Shown here in pieces: positions 10,085-18,486 of a stretch of DNA of 41,470 bases. A program made the translations under genes and the position numbers. Below the pieces are notes generated by a model that saw only the letters and a list, made by a program, of their open reading frames with translations, was not told the origin of the DNA and ran no database searches. Source of the DNA: Verrucomicrobiales bacterium (lineage in GTDB: Bacteria > Verrucomicrobiota > Verrucomicrobiia > Limisphaerales > F1-80-MAGS106); the NCBI GenBank assembly GCA_005805305.1, contig SYMW01000252.1:1-41470 (forward strand), given 5' to 3'. Within the stretch, counting starts at the first letter, position 1, and each line of letters begins with the position of its first letter.

Positions 10085-11401
10085 ATGCTTTCACCACCGA
10101 CCCGGTTCCGGGATGTCATGCGCCAACTCGGACCCGGAATGATTCTCACGGGCTCTATCGTGGGCTCTGGTGAACTCATCGCCACCCCGACGCTCGCTTC
10201 CCAAGCGGGGTTCGCGGCGTTGTGGTTAATCGTCCTGAGTTGCATTATTAAGGTCGTAGTGCAGGAAGAGCTCGGCCGCTACACAATCCTCAGTGGAGAA
10301 ACCACTTTTCAGGCGTTGAATCGCATTCCAGGTCCCAAACTTGGCGTCTCTTGGGTGGTTTGGTGCTGGTTGCTCATGTTTGTTGGCGTCCTGTTCCAGC
10401 AAGGCGGAATTGTGGGCGGCCTCGGCCAGGTGTTCCATTTGCTCATGCCCGCGATCGGTGTCAAAACATGGGCTGTCATTGTCGCCGTCGGCACGATCGC
10501 CATTCTGCTCCGAGGAAATTATCGGCTCGTCGAATCGTCCTCCACTTTCATGGTCGTGAGCTTCACTCTCATCACCGTCGCCTCCGCCTTGGCCCTGGCA
10601 TGGACGCCTTACGCGATCAAATGGAGCGATGTGGCGGCGGGATTTCGCTTCGATCTGCCGCCCGGAGGCCTCGGAGTCGCGTTCGCCGTGTTTGGAATCA
10701 CAGGAGTCGGCGCGACGGAGCTCATCTATTATCCCTATTGGTGCATTGAGAAAGGTTACGCGCGGTATGTCGGTCCCCGGGATGATTCTCCTGCCTGGCT
10801 GGAGAGAGCACGGGGCTGGATCAAGATCATGCAGGCAGACACGTTAGTGGCCATGCTGGTTTACACCGTCGCGACGATCGCCTTTTACCTTCTTGGCGCC
10901 AGCATTTTGCACGGAAGACAGCAAATCCCCAAAGGTTATGAGATGGTGAAAACACTCTCGTTCATCTACACCGAAACGCTCGGGCCTTGGGCGTATTGGC
11001 TTTTCTTGCTGGGCGCGTTTTTTGTGCTCTACTCGACCGTGTTCACGGCCGCCGCCTCTAACTCACGGGTATTGGCGGATTTCATGGAACTTGTTGGCCT
11101 CGTTAAAGTGCCGGACGAGCAAACACGCTGGTTCTGGAGACGCGTCCTGGTGGTGGTGCTGATCACGTTGAACACCAGCCTTTACCTGCTCCTCGCCGAA
11201 CCGGTCAAAATGGTGATCATCGGCGGCATTGCCCAGGCTTGCATGCTTCCCGTGATTGCCTTTTCCACCCTGTATCTGCGCTACAAATTTATCGAGCCCG
11301 CCATGCGTCCGTCGATGTGGGTGGATATTTTGCTTTGGCTGGCCTCGTTCTCCATGCTGGGTTTCGCCGGCTACACCTTGTTCACCAAATTGTTGAAGTA
11401 G
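10085..11401 (+). CDS. Nramp-family-like divalent metal transporter (divergent)
   Basis: 438 aa, about 11 hydrophobic segments, N-terminal LGPGMILTGSIVGSGELIATPTLASQAGFAALWLIVLSCIIKVVVQEELGR typical of Nramp-related proteins. Confidence 0.8.
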   Translation: MLSPPTRFRDVMRQLGPGMILTGSIVGSGELIATPTLASQAGFAALWLIVLSCIIKVVVQEELGRYTILSGETTFQALNRIPGPKLGVSWVVWCWLLMFVGVLFQQGGIVGGLGQVFHLLMPAIGVKTWAVIVAVGTIAILLRGNYRLVESSSTFMVVSFTLITVASALALAWTPYAIKWSDVAAGFRFDLPPGGLGVAFAVFGITGVGATELIYYPYWCIEKGYARYVGPRDDSPAWLERARGWIKIMQADTLVAMLVYTVATIAFYLLGASILHGRQQIPKGYEMVKTLSFIYTETLGPWAYWLFLLGAFFVLYSTVFTAAASNSRVLADFMELVGLVKVPDEQTRWFWRRVLVVVLITLNTSLYLLLAEPVKMVIIGGIAQACMLPVIAFSTLYLRYKFIEPAMRPSMWVDILLWLASFSMLGFAGYTLFTKLLK

Positions 11402-11419
11402 CGAAGAAACGTCGCGGGC

Positions 11420-11940
11420 TCACTTGATGGGCGCCACATGGCCATCGCCGTACAGCACGTTCTTGGTCCCATTCGGGCTCCCAGGATGAAAATTTTCGTA
11501 GTCGTACATCAACCGGGCGATCGAAGCCGTCATCTCGAGCCCTGAGATCACGCCGGGCCGCTCGATGGGCTGGCCGTTCGCTTGATAGTTCCACTCATAA
11601 CTCGAACCTTCCTTCTTGAACCAATCGTAGCGGTCCTTGGGGCACTGGAAGACCGCAAGCACTCCACCCACGTTGTTGGACAACACATCGACGATGCGGG
11701 GCAGGACGTTGGTCGCTTCGATCGGGGTGGTCGGACGCCGCTCCGCATGGGGCAGCTTGCCTCCATTATCATCGGTGTAAATGGTGAGCGCGATCCCAAG
11801 CTGCTTGAGGTTGCTCAGGCATTTTGTGTCCTGGGCCTTTCCTTTGGCGCGGCTCAGAGCGGGCAGCAACAGCCCCGCGAGGATCCCAATGATGCCAATG
11901 ACCACCAAGAGCTCGATCAGAGTGAACCCGGGGGCGCGAC
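11420..11940 (-). pseudogene. Prepilin-like pseudopilin whose native 5' leader appears replaced by an inserted repeat element (ORF continues to 12244 through the element)
   Basis: [48 protein letters not shown] and C-terminal [10 protein letters not shown]. No start codon lies between the element boundary (about 11940) and the GFTLIEL site. Confidence 0.6.
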
Positions 11941-12242
11941 TTAGGGTCCGTGCAAAAATAACTTCCTGTTTTGCTGGCGGCCCAATGAGTCGCTGGCCAG
12001 GCGCGAATGACCCGCCTGCGCCCAAACCGCCTGCCGCGACATCCGCGGCGCAGGCAAGGGGCTCCGGCGAGGCAAGCGAGCATATCCGTAGATCTGTGAG
12101 GAATGAGCAACAACGCCAGCGATTCATTGGGCCCCAGCCCGGAGGGGCGGGGCGGGGCTTGGCCATCTGCGTCGTTGCTCGTCGGTTACAGCCCCATGAA
12201 GGGGACCGGCCTTCGCCAATTCGGCCATGGATTTGCGCGGAC
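11941..12242. repeat. Composite foldback element: outer arms 11946-11956/12232-12242 enclosing two head-to-head core hairpins (a, d)
   Basis: Outer GTCCGTGCAAA vs reverse complement GTCCGCGCAAA. Hairpin a arms GGCCCAATGAGTCGCTGG (11979-11996)/CCAGCGATTCATTGGGCC (12116-12133). Hairpin d arms 12159-12171/12214-12230 around the reversed core CGTTGCTCGTCGGTTACAGCCCCATGAAGGGG. Confidence 0.8.
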
Positions 12243-12250
12243 ATCGGGGC

Positions 12251-13252
12251 TCAGTTTTGTTCGCGGGGCGGCTTGTTAAGTTTGCCACGATCCTTGGCGA
12301 CACGCTGTTCCGGAGTGCCGTTCTTCAAGCGATTCTGAATGCGCTGTTGAAGATCTTCCTGGCTTGATTGAGATGCCTGCGCCCGCATGTCCTGGGCCAT
12401 TTGCTGGCGCTCGGAGGCAGGCAGGGATTGCATCGACTGCGCCGCCGCCATTTGCTCCTGGGTTCGGCGGCGCTCCTCGGGAGTCATGGTCGCCAAAAAG
12501 GCTTCGGTTTCTTGCTCCCGGGCAACGGGATTCGGATCGCGTGTCACCATCACTTGCTTCGGCTGGCCCTGCTCGGCTCCGGGCCGGACGGCGACCGCGT
12601 GATGCATTGGTTGAAGCGCGTAAAACCGATCCCAACCCCGGCGCACTTGCTTCGCCACCTTGCTGACCGCTTTACGGAAAGGGACTTCCTCGAGTTTCAA
12701 GTTAATCGTGCCCTTCGCCGAGTCCTCGGATACGACATGCGCCTGGGTAAATCGAGAGAGCGCGAATGTGGCGAAGGTCAGATCCTTGTTCAAAAATTGG
12801 GCCGAGACGAGGCTGTTCCCGGCGCGGGCCGTATTGCCAAACATCCCGCCGCTCCCCCCACGCTGCCAGAGGGGCGTCTTCAAATAATTTGTCCACCCAC
12901 TTCCCTGAGGCTCCAGTTCGCCGAGAACCACTCTTTTAAAAGCGCCAACCGACTTCCGCGTCCCGTAAATTGGATAAAGGGCCGTCCAGCGCGAACCGGT
13001 CTGCAACCCTATGATGTTGAGCACTTCGTCCAGTGGCGCATTCTTGACTTTCAAAGTCACCGCCCCCTTCACTTGCTTGTTTACCAAAACCCGCTCCCAA
13101 GTCTGCCACTCAATCTTCGATGCCACTTGGCGAACGTCCATCTGACGCACATCCAAAGTCACCAAATTCAAGTGCGCCCGATAGGCCAGGTAACCAAACC
13201 AAACCAGCGATCCCGCAAAAAACAACGCCACGACTTTTCGATGACGAAGCAT
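12251..13252 (-). CDS. Membrane-anchored protein with two STN/N0-like repeats, function unknown
   Basis: 333 aa, N-terminal TM. Repeated pattern VKGAVTLKVKNAPLDEVLNIIGLQTGSRW and AKGTINLKLEEVPFRKAVSKVAKQVRRGW, Gln-rich C-terminus. Confidence 0.7.
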   Translation of the reverse strand: MLRHRKVVALFFAGSLVWFGYLAYRAHLNLVTLDVRQMDVRQVASKIEWQTWERVLVNKQVKGAVTLKVKNAPLDEVLNIIGLQTGSRWTALYPIYGTRKSVGAFKRVVLGELEPQGSGWTNYLKTPLWQRGGSGGMFGNTARAGNSLVSAQFLNKDLTFATFALSRFTQAHVVSEDSAKGTINLKLEEVPFRKAVSKVAKQVRRGWDRFYALQPMHHAVAVRPGAEQGQPKQVMVTRDPNPVAREQETEAFLATMTPEERRRTQEQMAAAQSMQSLPASERQQMAQDMRAQASQSSQEDLQQRIQNRLKNGTPEQRVAKDRGKLNKPPREQN

Positions 13253-13332
13253 GGGATTAGACTACCCACCCAGAGCAACACCGCAAGTTCAATGCTCAAA
13301 CGCCAAATCGCGGCCGCGGCCGAGGAACCGCT

Positions 13333-13447
13333 GGCCTAAGGGTCCATGCAAAAATAACTTCGGAGGGTATGCCCCTCATTCGTGCCTCGCCAAAATGTCA
13401 TGATTCCGCCAGCAAAGCCCGAATTTATTTTGCACGGACCCTAAGCC
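13333..13447. repeat. Foldback element with GGCYTAAGGGTCC terminal inverted repeats (copy e)
   Basis: GGCCTAAGGGTCCATGCAAAAATAACTTCGG at the left and CGAATTTATTTTGCACGGACCCTAAGCC at the right, nearly perfect inverted repeat. The same arm sequence occurs at 11941. Confidence 0.85.
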
Positions 13448-13541
13448 GTCACAATTCAGCTCACGTCAGCGCCGCGCGGCGGCGAAGCCCTGCCGAGGGT
13501 TGCCCCAGTCAGGCCAAGCGCCGAGGGAGGGGGCGCCACCG

Positions 13542-13820
13542 CTAGTGTGCCGTTCACGAATTTGGTGGGCATTTGTTGTGCCACAGCGAATCTCTGGCAA
13601 GGCGCGACGACGGAGCATATCCGGATATGGATCTGTGACCGAGGAGCAACGCAGCCAGAGGTTCACTGTGGCACAACCCGATGGGCGGCGCGTCTTTTTG
13701 ATTCAGACTTCGTTGTTCCCTCCTCACAGACCCACGAAGGGTATGTTCGTCGTTCTCGCCTAGTCTGAATCAAAAATCCATTGCCGCAAATGTCCACCCC
13801 ATTCGTGAACGGCACACTAG
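13542..13820. repeat. Composite foldback element: 33-bp outer inverted repeat enclosing two head-to-head core hairpins (b, c)
   Basis: Outer arms CTAGTGTGCCGTTCACGAATTTGGTGGGCATTT (13542-13574) and AAATGTCCACCCCATTCGTGAACGGCACACTAG (13788-13820), 30/33 complementary. Hairpin b arms 13575-13597/13655-13677. Hairpin c arms TTTTTGATTCAGACT 13695-13709/AGTCTGAATCAAAAA 13762-13776. Confidence 0.93.
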
Positions 13821-14857
13821 GGCGCCGGGGGGGCGGGCCTGGGACGCGCATGGCGGGAAGCGGAATTATCAGCCGCAAAGATGATCTCGTGGGTCCTCAA
13901 GGCATGCGCGAGACTCGTCAAAGGCATTTCCTCATTTCGCTGAATGGCTTGGAAAAACGCCAAAAACTGAGCTTCATACGGATGATCGGAAACATCCCCG
14001 GAATCGAGCAACTTCATGGAGAGTTCACTCCACCGGTTCTTGTCCAATCCGCCAAGCTGTGAGCTGTACAGTTTATTATCCAGCAGTGTGCCTTCGCTCC
14101 CAATGAGGTGCACGCGGAAATAATAAGGCTGCAGGCAATCGATGACCGACGCCACTTTGCCGACTCTTCCGTCCTTGAACTTCAATATGGACACGCTCGA
14201 TGTGGGATATTCGTAGGAAGCAAAATCCGCGTTTTGGGAGTGGGAAGAATAGCTGCTGACCGCCTCAACTTCATGTCCCATGCAGAGCAGGAGCGCGTCC
14301 ATCGCGTGGCATCCGGCGGATAGGAGGCTGCTGCCTCCGGCCTCGCGTTTGATGTTCCACCGATATTGCCCGTACCATGGGCCGATCCCGTGGTAATAAT
14401 CCACTTCTCCGTAGTGGATCTTGCCCAGCAAGCCGCGGTCAATGATTGCCTTGACCGTCTTGAATTGGCTGCTGAAGCGGCATTCGAAACAAACGCAAGT
14501 TCTTACTTTTGCGGCAGCCACCGCGTTTTTGATCTCCACGCAGTCTTCCCAGGTCAACGCCAGGGGTTTTTCGATGATCAAATGCTTCCCGGCCTTGGCG
14601 GCCGCGATGGCGTGCCGGGCATGTTCCTGGGGATAGCTGCAAATGGATATGACGTGGATCTCCGGGTCTGACAGCATCGCTTCGAGATGATGATAACAAG
14701 TAACATCGCAGCCGTGCCGCTTGCTGACTTCCGTGGAATCCAATGGGCGCGAGGAGAAAATCGCCCGCACCCGGGCGTTCGGAGTCGCATTGATGGCCGC
14801 GATGTGCGCGCCTGCGACCCATCCATAGCCAATAATCCCGACATTCAGCTTTTTCAT
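13817..14857 (-). CDS. Gfo/Idh/MocA family oxidoreductase
   Basis: MKKLNVGIIGYGWVAGAHIAAINATPNARVRAIFSS (NAD-binding), VISICSYPQEHARHAIAAAKAGKHLIIEKPLALT. Confidence 0.93.
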   Translation of the reverse strand: MKKLNVGIIGYGWVAGAHIAAINATPNARVRAIFSSRPLDSTEVSKRHGCDVTCYHHLEAMLSDPEIHVISICSYPQEHARHAIAAAKAGKHLIIEKPLALTWEDCVEIKNAVAAAKVRTCVCFECRFSSQFKTVKAIIDRGLLGKIHYGEVDYYHGIGPWYGQYRWNIKREAGGSSLLSAGCHAMDALLLCMGHEVEAVSSYSSHSQNADFASYEYPTSSVSILKFKDGRVGKVASVIDCLQPYYFRVHLIGSEGTLLDNKLYSSQLGGLDKNRWSELSMKLLDSGDVSDHPYEAQFLAFFQAIQRNEEMPLTSLAHALRTHEIIFAADNSASRHARPRPAPPAP

Positions 14858-15130
14858 CGTAGGAAAGTGGATGAGTGAATGATCACGTCAGTGAACTCGA
14901 AAAGTCAACCTGGGAAGCGCTTTCGAACAGCCGTCAGCCGTCTCATTTTGGATTTTAATATGAGTTGACCAGACGGACCCGAGCGCATCGGGGTAGAGGG
15001 AATGGCGGTCTTTTCCCGTCGATTAAGGCCGGATCAACTCCCTTGACATCACCACATGGTTCCTTAGGCTGTGGAAAATCCGTTACCAGCGAAGGGCAGG
15101 ATCGTGAATTCTCACAGCATTGAGCCCGGA

Positions 15131-15895
15131 ATGAAACCTCGGCGAACCCGTTCGGCAAGGGGCTTCACTTTGATCGAGCTTTTGGTGGTGATTGCCATCA
15201 TCGCGATCCTCGCCGGAATGCTGCTCCCCTCGCTCGCGAAGGCCAAACAGAAAGGGCAGCACACGGTCTGCCTCAGCAATCTCAAGCAATTGGGCCTCGC
15301 CTTCCTGATGTACGTCGATGACAACAGGGACATCATGCCGTCCGCAGCTTCTCAAAATGCCTACGCCGCGAGAACGGAGGATTGGATTTACTGGAACATC
15401 AATGACCCGCGCATCGTCGGAGGCAACCGCGACCCCCAGCACGGCGCCATTACCCCTTACATCGCGCGCTTCAACACAAATTTATTTCGCTGTCCGGCGG
15501 ATCGGGATGTGGTCAAACGCCACATGGATTACATCAAAGCTCCCAAGTCGGGCAGACCCTACTTATACAGTTTCACGGCCGTAAGCCTCTTTGAGGGGGT
15601 GAATCATGGTATGACATCGCTCTACGCTGGCCCCAGTGATCCGCCGTTCCATTTCAAATTGACCGCGGCGCGAAATCCGTCCCAAAAATTGATGCTCGTC
15701 GAGGAAAATGGCGACACCAAAATCGGCGGCACGCCGGATGATGGCCGGTGGGTCCCTTCAGGCAGCATTCGTGACGGCAATATTTTGTCCCGCCGCCACA
15801 GCCGAAAAGGCAGTGTCGCCATCGCCGACGGCCATGTGGAGTCGATTCGGCCGGAGCAGAGCGCCCAGAAAGATTACTACGATGCCCTCTATTAG
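15131..15895 (+). CDS. Pseudopilin with prepilin N-terminus and H-X9-DG-type C-terminus
   Basis: [65 protein letters not shown], with [11 protein letters not shown] near the C-terminus. Confidence 0.9.
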   Translation: MKPRRTRSARGFTLIELLVVIAIIAILAGMLLPSLAKAKQKGQHTVCLSNLKQLGLAFLMYVDDNRDIMPSAASQNAYAARTEDWIYWNINDPRIVGGNRDPQHGAITPYIARFNTNLFRCPADRDVVKRHMDYIKAPKSGRPYLYSFTAVSLFEGVNHGMTSLYAGPSDPPFHFKLTAARNPSQKLMLVEENGDTKIGGTPDDGRWVPSGSIRDGNILSRRHSRKGSVAIADGHVESIRPEQSAQKDYYDALY

Positions 15896-15948
15896 AGTTG
15901 GCGGGGCGCCGTTTGAATTTGACCCGCCGCGATTTCGGCTGATACTGC

Positions 15949-16920
15949 TTGACCATGTCTCATTTGTTTAAATCAGCTCGCTGCATCCCATTTCTGGCGG
16001 CGCTCGGCTGCGCCGCGTGGAACCTCACGGCCGAGGTCGTCATCACCAGGGAGGGAGGCCGGCTGAAAGTTGAAATGGATGGAAAACTCTTCACCGAGTA
16101 CCACTTCAAGGACGTTTCAAGACCGTTTCTATATCCCATTTTTGGGCCCGGCGGCGCAAGAATGACCCGTGATTGGCCCATGGCCGAAAGCCCCAACGAG
16201 GAGCGGGACCATCCCCATCACAGATCCCTTTGGTTTTCCCACGGAGCGGCTAACGGGGTGGACTTTTGGTCCGAAGGCCAAAAGGCGGGAAAGACCATTC
16301 AGACGCAGCCAGCCGAAGTCAAGAACGGCAAGGAGCGCGGGATGATCCGGGCCAAGAACCAATGGGTCTCAAAAGAAGGAAAGACGATCGCCTCGGACGT
16401 CACGACCATGACGTTTCACCAGTCGCCAGCGGGCAAGTTCATTGATTACCACATCACGATCCGGCCCGTGGAAGGAGAATCGCTTGTGCTGGGCGACACC
16501 AAGGAAGGCACCATGGCCATCCGAATCGCCGAGACGATGCGGTTGAAAGGCAAAGTGGGCGGCGGGCACATCGTCAATAGCGAAGGAATCAAGGATGGAG
16601 AAACCTGGGGCAAACGCGCCGCATGGGTGGATTATTTCGGCCCCGTGGCCGGGAAAACCGTTGGGGTCGCCATCTTTGATCATCCCACAAACCCACGCCA
16701 TCCCACCTGGTGGCATGTTCGCGATTACGGTCTTTTCGCGGCCAATCCATTTGGAGTTCATGACTTTGAGAAGAAGCCCGCTGGAACCGGGGATTTTACG
16801 ATTCCAAAAGGCGGCGCCGCCACTTTTCAATATCGCTTTTACTTCCACGAGGGCGATGCATCGCAAGCCAAGGTGGGAGCGGAATTCAGTCGCTACGCTG
16901 CCGAGACACCAGCGCCGTGA
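15949..16920 (+). CDS. PmoA-like (DUF6807) family secreted protein
   Basis: Signal peptide, then FTEYHFKDVSRPFLYPIFGPGGARMTRDWPM, DHPHHRSLWFSHGAANGVDFW, IFDHPTNPRHPTWWHVRDYGLFAANPFG. Confidence 0.88.
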   Translation: MTMSHLFKSARCIPFLAALGCAAWNLTAEVVITREGGRLKVEMDGKLFTEYHFKDVSRPFLYPIFGPGGARMTRDWPMAESPNEERDHPHHRSLWFSHGAANGVDFWSEGQKAGKTIQTQPAEVKNGKERGMIRAKNQWVSKEGKTIASDVTTMTFHQSPAGKFIDYHITIRPVEGESLVLGDTKEGTMAIRIAETMRLKGKVGGGHIVNSEGIKDGETWGKRAAWVDYFGPVAGKTVGVAIFDHPTNPRHPTWWHVRDYGLFAANPFGVHDFEKKPAGTGDFTIPKGGAATFQYRFYFHEGDASQAKVGAEFSRYAAETPAP

Positions 16921-16982
16921 CACACCACGAAGACTTCTCTATCATCCATCTCAACACCGAACCACCAACGATCGAATCCACT

Positions 16983-18425
16983 ATGAGCACACCCACACGA
17001 AGGCAATTTCTAAAAACTTCGGTCCTCGGCGCGTCAGCCCTGGCCTTCCCGGCGCCATCTTGGGCCCGCGTCATAGGAGCCAACGATGAAGTTCGAATGG
17101 CGGTTGTGGGCTTCAACGGCCAAGGCAAGGGCCACATCGAAGGCTTTCGCAAACTCCCTGGAGTGCGCGTCGTGGCGCTGTGCGATGTGGATAAAACAAT
17201 TCTGGAAAAGGAGGCCGCGAAGTTCCGGGAGCGCAGCGAATCGGTGGAAACCTACACCGACGTAAGAAAGCTGCTCGAAAACCCGAACATCGACGCCATC
17301 TCCATCGCGACTCCGAACCATTGGCACGCGTTGATCAGCATCTGGGCCTGCCAGGCAGGAAAGGATGTATACGTCGAGAAGCCCGTGTCGCATAACGTGT
17401 GGGAAGGCCGCCAAATCGTGGCGGCGGCGCGGAAATACAAACGAATCGTGCAAACGGGCACACAGAGCCGGTCCAACAAAGGCATGCGGGAGGCCATTCA
17501 ATTCCTTCATGACGGGGGGCTTGGCAAAATCAACCTCGCGCGAGGCCTCTGTTACAAGCGCCGGAAGAGCATCGGCAAGGTGCAGAGCCCGACCCCGATA
17601 CCCAGCTCCATCGACTATGATCTCTGGTGCGGGCCCGCTCCAAAAACCGAACTCATGCGCTCCAAGTTGCATTACGATTGGCATTGGGTGTGGCCCACTG
17701 GCAACGGGGACCTCGGGAATCAAGGAATCCACCAAATGGACCTTGCTCGATGGGCTCTTCGAGTGGATCACCTGGCGCCAAGAACATGGAGCGTGGGCGG
17801 TCGGCTGGGCTACGAAGACGACGGAACCACCCCCAATTCCCAGGTCATTTACCACGATTATCCCGGAGCGCCGCTGATTTTTGAAGTTCGCGGTCTTCCC
17901 GAGACGGCCGCGGTGGACAAGGTGGGCAAATACCGTGGCGCCGATGTCGGTCTCGTCATCGACTGCGCCAACGGCTACATGGTGATGCCGAGTTACGCCA
18001 GCGGATTGGCCTACGACAATAAAGGGGCTCTGATCAAGAAATTCGAGGGAAGCGGCGATCATCACGCCAATTTTATCAAGGCGGTGCGCAGTCGAAAAAC
18101 CAGCGATCTGAACGCCGACATTTTGGAGGGCCACCTCTCGAGCGCTTTGTGCCACACGGGCAACATTTCGTACCGGCTCGGCGCCAAAACGTCGCCGGGC
18201 TTGATTCTTGAGCAAATCAAGGGCATGCCGGAGTTCGCCGAAGCCTTTGGGAGACTGATGGAGCACATCGCGGTCAACGGGATTAATATGCACACAGACC
18301 AGCTCACCCTTGGCGAACCGTTGGAGATGAACACGAAAGCGGAGAGATTCAAAGGCAATGTGAAGGCCAACGACTTGCTCTCGCGGGACTACAGGGCGCC
18401 GTTCGTCGTTCCCTCCAAAGTTTAG
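16983..18425 (+). CDS. Tat-exported Gfo/Idh/MocA family oxidoreductase
   Basis: MSTPTRRQFLKTSVLGASALAFPAPSWA twin-arginine signal, DAISIATPNHWHALISIWACQAGKDVYVEKPVSHN. Confidence 0.93.
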   Translation: MSTPTRRQFLKTSVLGASALAFPAPSWARVIGANDEVRMAVVGFNGQGKGHIEGFRKLPGVRVVALCDVDKTILEKEAAKFRERSESVETYTDVRKLLENPNIDAISIATPNHWHALISIWACQAGKDVYVEKPVSHNVWEGRQIVAAARKYKRIVQTGTQSRSNKGMREAIQFLHDGGLGKINLARGLCYKRRKSIGKVQSPTPIPSSIDYDLWCGPAPKTELMRSKLHYDWHWVWPTGNGDLGNQGIHQMDLARWALRVDHLAPRTWSVGGRLGYEDDGTTPNSQVIYHDYPGAPLIFEVRGLPETAAVDKVGKYRGADVGLVIDCANGYMVMPSYASGLAYDNKGALIKKFEGSGDHHANFIKAVRSRKTSDLNADILEGHLSSALCHTGNISYRLGAKTSPGLILEQIKGMPEFAEAFGRLMEHIAVNGINMHTDQLTLGEPLEMNTKAERFKGNVKANDLLSRDYRAPFVVPSKV

Positions 18426-18452
18426 GACCCCGGTCTTCATCAAACACACGTG

Positions 18453-18486
18453 ATAGGACGCGTTCATTCGCGTCCTATTTTTTTCG
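18453..18486 (+). terminator. Rho-independent terminator
   Basis: ATAGGACGCG-TTCATT-CGCGTCCTAT perfect 10-bp stem followed by a T-tract, just after the stop at 18425. Confidence 0.9.

Noticed and set aside
11582-12338. Plus-strand ORFs (120 and 185 aa) across the foldback element
   Set aside because: They read through inverted-repeat sequence and the antisense of pilin/STN genes; compositionally biased, no motif.
17034-18467. 477-aa minus ORF antisense to the Gfo/Idh/MocA gene
   Set aside because: Shadow ORF; the sense frame carries a Tat signal and full oxidoreductase motifs.
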